A stretch of 16,620 nucleotides of DNA from SAR116 cluster bacterium (GTDB lineage: Bacteria > Pseudomonadota > Alphaproteobacteria > Puniceispirillales > UBA1172), in contig NZIT01000091.1 in assembly GCA_002691725.1 (NCBI GenBank), forward strand, positions 14,237 to 30,856. Reading direction: 5' to 3'. The position numbers and the translations under genes were made by a program. Positions 15,206-16,620 of the stretch are shown here, piece by piece (position 1 is the first letter of the stretch; the number at the start of each line of letters is the position of its first letter). The notes under the pieces were generated by a model. It was not told the origin of the DNA. It was given only the letters and a program-made list of their open reading frames with translations, and searched no databases.

Positions 15206-16426
15206 ATGCCATCCGAAACCAAAAGAAAAATCACTGATACTGATAATTCTGCTTGCATGGATATGACCCAACATGTGCTGGATTGGTATGACAGCCATCG
15301 CCGCGACTTGCCTTGGCGGATGCCTCCGGGTCAGCATGCAGACCCTTATAAAGTCATGTTATCTGAAATTATGCTGCAACAGACAACGGTTGAGGCGGTA
15401 AAGCCATATTTTCAGCGGTTTCTGTCGCTTTGGCCAACGCTGTCTGATCTCGCGGCGGCATCACAGGATGAAGTCATGAAGGCGTGGGCAGGGCTTGGCT
15501 ATTATTCGCGGGCGCGGAATCTCTACAAAGCCGCGCAACTGATCATGACCGAATATGATGGTCAGTTTCCTGACCAGGAAGATGAATTATTGAAATTACC
15601 CGGAATTGGCGGCTATTCGGCGGCGGCGATCGCGGCGATTGCCTTTGGCAGACGGGCGGTGGTGATTGATGCAAATATCGAACGCATCATAGCGCGTTAT
15701 GCGGCAATCCCTGATCTATTGCCAGCGGCAAAGCCAGCTATTCGCGCGGTCTTGGATGACCTTACGCCAAACGAACGCGCTGGTGATTTTGCGCAGGCTC
15801 TGATGGATATTGGCAGCCGTATTTGTACCCCGCCACGGAAAAAAGCTGGCCAGTTGTCACAGCCGCAATGCCTCATCTGTCCACTCGCTTCGGGATGTCA
15901 GGGGCGGCATGCTGATCCATCATCATGGCCGCGAAAACCGGCAAAGCGCGCCCGCGCGATGCGGCGAGGTGAGGTGCTGATATTGGTATCAGATGATAAT
16001 CATGTGGCATTGACGCGGCGTCCTGATCAAGGGCTGCTTGGCGGTATGATGCTGTTTCCGACAACTAGCTGGCCAGATGGCTCACGTCGGCATGTTGATT
16101 ATCCGATTGAGGCAAATAGTCTGCTTGGGGCGCTATTAGAGATGTATCAGGCGACCGCCAATCAGCACAGGCTTAATCAGCCAGTTCACCATATATTCAG
16201 CCATTTTGAATTAGAGCTGAAAGTGACGATAATGACAGGGGTGCGGCGGCAACTTATGCAAGACTTATTGGTGCAAGATTTACTGGTGCAAGACTTACTG
16301 GCGCAAGATTTACTGGCGCAAGTTATCTGGTGCCCATTAACGGAGCTTGCAGGCGAAGCCATGCCAAGCGTTATGCGCAAAGTCGTCACACTAGCCGAAG
16401 CGCATAGAGGGCGTTTTATGTCTTGA
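15206..16426 (+). CDS. mutY: Adenine DNA glycosylase MutY, with enlarged iron-sulfur loop and C-terminal repeat
   Basis: MutY removes adenine paired with 8-oxoguanine. Visible parts, numbered from ATG 15206 (406 residues): LSEIMLQQTTV with the catalytic Glu, the helix-hairpin-helix LPGIGGYSAAAI, the catalytic Asp in VVIDANIERI, four cluster cysteines (207, 222, 225, 231), and a MutY-type Nudix-like domain that reads 8-oxoG (GLLGGMMLFPTTSW and HHIFSHFEL). Two features are odd. The first two cysteines are 14 residues apart where the usual pattern has 6. Residues about 351-370 are a tandem QDLL[VA] repeat. ATG 15206 has no ribosome binding site and lies 20 bp from the divergent gene; ATG 15257 or 15263 (MTQHVLDWYD) is equally plausible and closer to usual N termini. 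Confidence 0.97.
   Translation: MPSETKRKITDTDNSACMDMTQHVLDWYDSHRRDLPWRMPPGQHADPYKVMLSEIMLQQTTVEAVKPYFQRFLSLWPTLSDLAAASQDEVMKAWAGLGYYSRARNLYKAAQLIMTEYDGQFPDQEDELLKLPGIGGYSAAAIAAIAFGRRAVVIDANIERIIARYAAIPDLLPAAKPAIRAVLDDLTPNERAGDFAQALMDIGSRICTPPRKKAGQLSQPQCLICPLASGCQGRHADPSSWPRKPAKRARAMRRGEVLILVSDDNHVALTRRPDQGLLGGMMLFPTTSWPDGSRRHVDYPIEANSLLGALLEMYQATANQHRLNQPVHHIFSHFELELKVTIMTGVRRQLMQDLLVQDLLVQDLLAQDLLAQVIWCPLTELAGEAMPSVMRKVVTLAEAHRGRFMS
16256..16330 (+). repeat. 15-bp in-frame tandem repeat in mutY
   Basis: Four units of 15 bp begin at 16256, 16271, 16286 and 16301 with the pattern NTGCAAGAYTTAYTG (first base of each unit varies, GCGCAAG in the fourth), and a fifth degenerate unit begins at 16316. 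They encode [M/V/A]QDLL four times and then AQV. The unit is a multiple of three, so copy-number change would lengthen or shorten the protein without a frameshift. Confidence 0.9.
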
Positions 16427-16443
16427 TGGCTTGGCGGCAGAGC

Positions 16444-16620
16444 TTAATGCCGGAAATGCCGCATGCCAGTGAATACCATGGTCAAGTCACGCTCATCAGC
16501 GGCGGCAATAACGTCCTCATCACGGATTGAGCCGCCGGGCTGAATAACTGCGGAGACACCAGCATCAGCGGCGGCAATCAGGCCATCAGCAAACGGGAAA
16601 AAGGCGTCAGATGCGACAGC
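16444..16620 (-). CDS. purH: Bifunctional AICAR transformylase / IMP cyclohydrolase, C-terminal end only
   Basis: The last 59 codons of a gene running off the right edge are visible, beginning [20 protein letters not shown] on the minus strand and continuing with [19 protein letters not shown] and the terminal [11 protein letters not shown] before TAA (16446-16444). This is the C-terminal signature of the AICAR transformylase domain of PurH, which performs the last two steps of IMP synthesis. It is convergent with mutY with a 17-bp gap. A weak hairpin, CGGCA/TGCCG at 16435-16452, spans the purH stop; no T-run is seen. Confidence 0.95.
   Translation of the reverse strand, partial: AVASDAFFPFADGLIAAADAGVSAVIQPGGSIRDEDVIAAADERDLTMVFTGMRHFRH

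Noticed and set aside
16256..16330. Possible CRISPR-like array
   Set aside because: The units are contiguous 15-bp repeats with no spacers and encode part of MutY.
16186..16389. Antisense frame with repeated Cys-Ser-Lys (CTSKSC-like) units
   Set aside because: It results from the 15-bp tandem repeat of mutY read on the other strand; it is not a cysteine-rich peptide gene.
16435..16462. Terminator between mutY and purH
   Set aside because: Only a 5-6 bp stem (CGGCA/TGCCG) is seen and no T-run follows on either strand, and it overlaps the purH coding end.

Overview
This window looks like ordinary chromosome of an alphaproteobacterium. It has moderate GC (by eye a little under 50%), dense short-gapped genes and no mobile element, tRNA, rRNA or CRISPR array. 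Four things point to Alphaproteobacteria: a stand-alone F0 ATP synthase operon (atpI-atpB-atpE-b'-b) without the F1 genes beside it; two different b-type subunits (b and b'); the order mutY / DUF721 / Tat-type DsbA / smc / F0; and the ispH-thrB-rnhA cluster. A marine SAR116-like or Rhodospirillales-like lineage would fit, but that is inference from gene order and composition and was not tested.

Layout. 1-1200: 3' part of an M16 zinc peptidase gene (+). 1217-1777: UPF0301/AlgH-YqgE (-), divergent from 1859-3832, a DsbD/ScsB-type transmembrane thiol reductase (+), followed after 17 bp by a type II peroxiredoxin (+). 4361-6745: ispH, thrB and rnhA, a tight operon on the minus strand. 6841-7347: a small lipoprotein of unknown function (+), divergent from ispH. 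7480-10161: the F0 operon (-), transcribed right to left as atpI, a, c, b', b. 10365-15185: smc, a Tat-type DsbA-like oxidoreductase and a DUF721/DciA-like gene, all on the minus strand. 15206-16426: mutY (+), divergent from the DUF721 gene. 16444-16620: the last 59 codons of purH (-).

How the genes fit together. The F0 genes build the membrane proton channel, rotor ring and peripheral stalk. SMC and the DUF721/DciA-like protein concern chromosome organisation and replicative helicase loading. MutY and RNase HI concern genome maintenance. The DsbD-like and DsbA-like proteins belong to extracytoplasmic thiol chemistry, and the peroxiredoxin removes peroxides in the cytosol. IspH, ThrB and PurH are biosynthetic enzymes.

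No gap between genes exceeds 300 bases. The longest is 10162-10364 (203 bp) between smc and atpI, which holds a likely promoter for the F0 operon. I found no convincing undescribed multigene system. The points most worth a second look are local: an enlarged iron-sulfur loop and a 15-bp tandem repeat inside mutY, a DsbD-like protein with apparently only six membrane helices, a signal-peptide-like extension on subunit b', and small repeat or hairpin structures in front of atpE, dsbA and after atpF.
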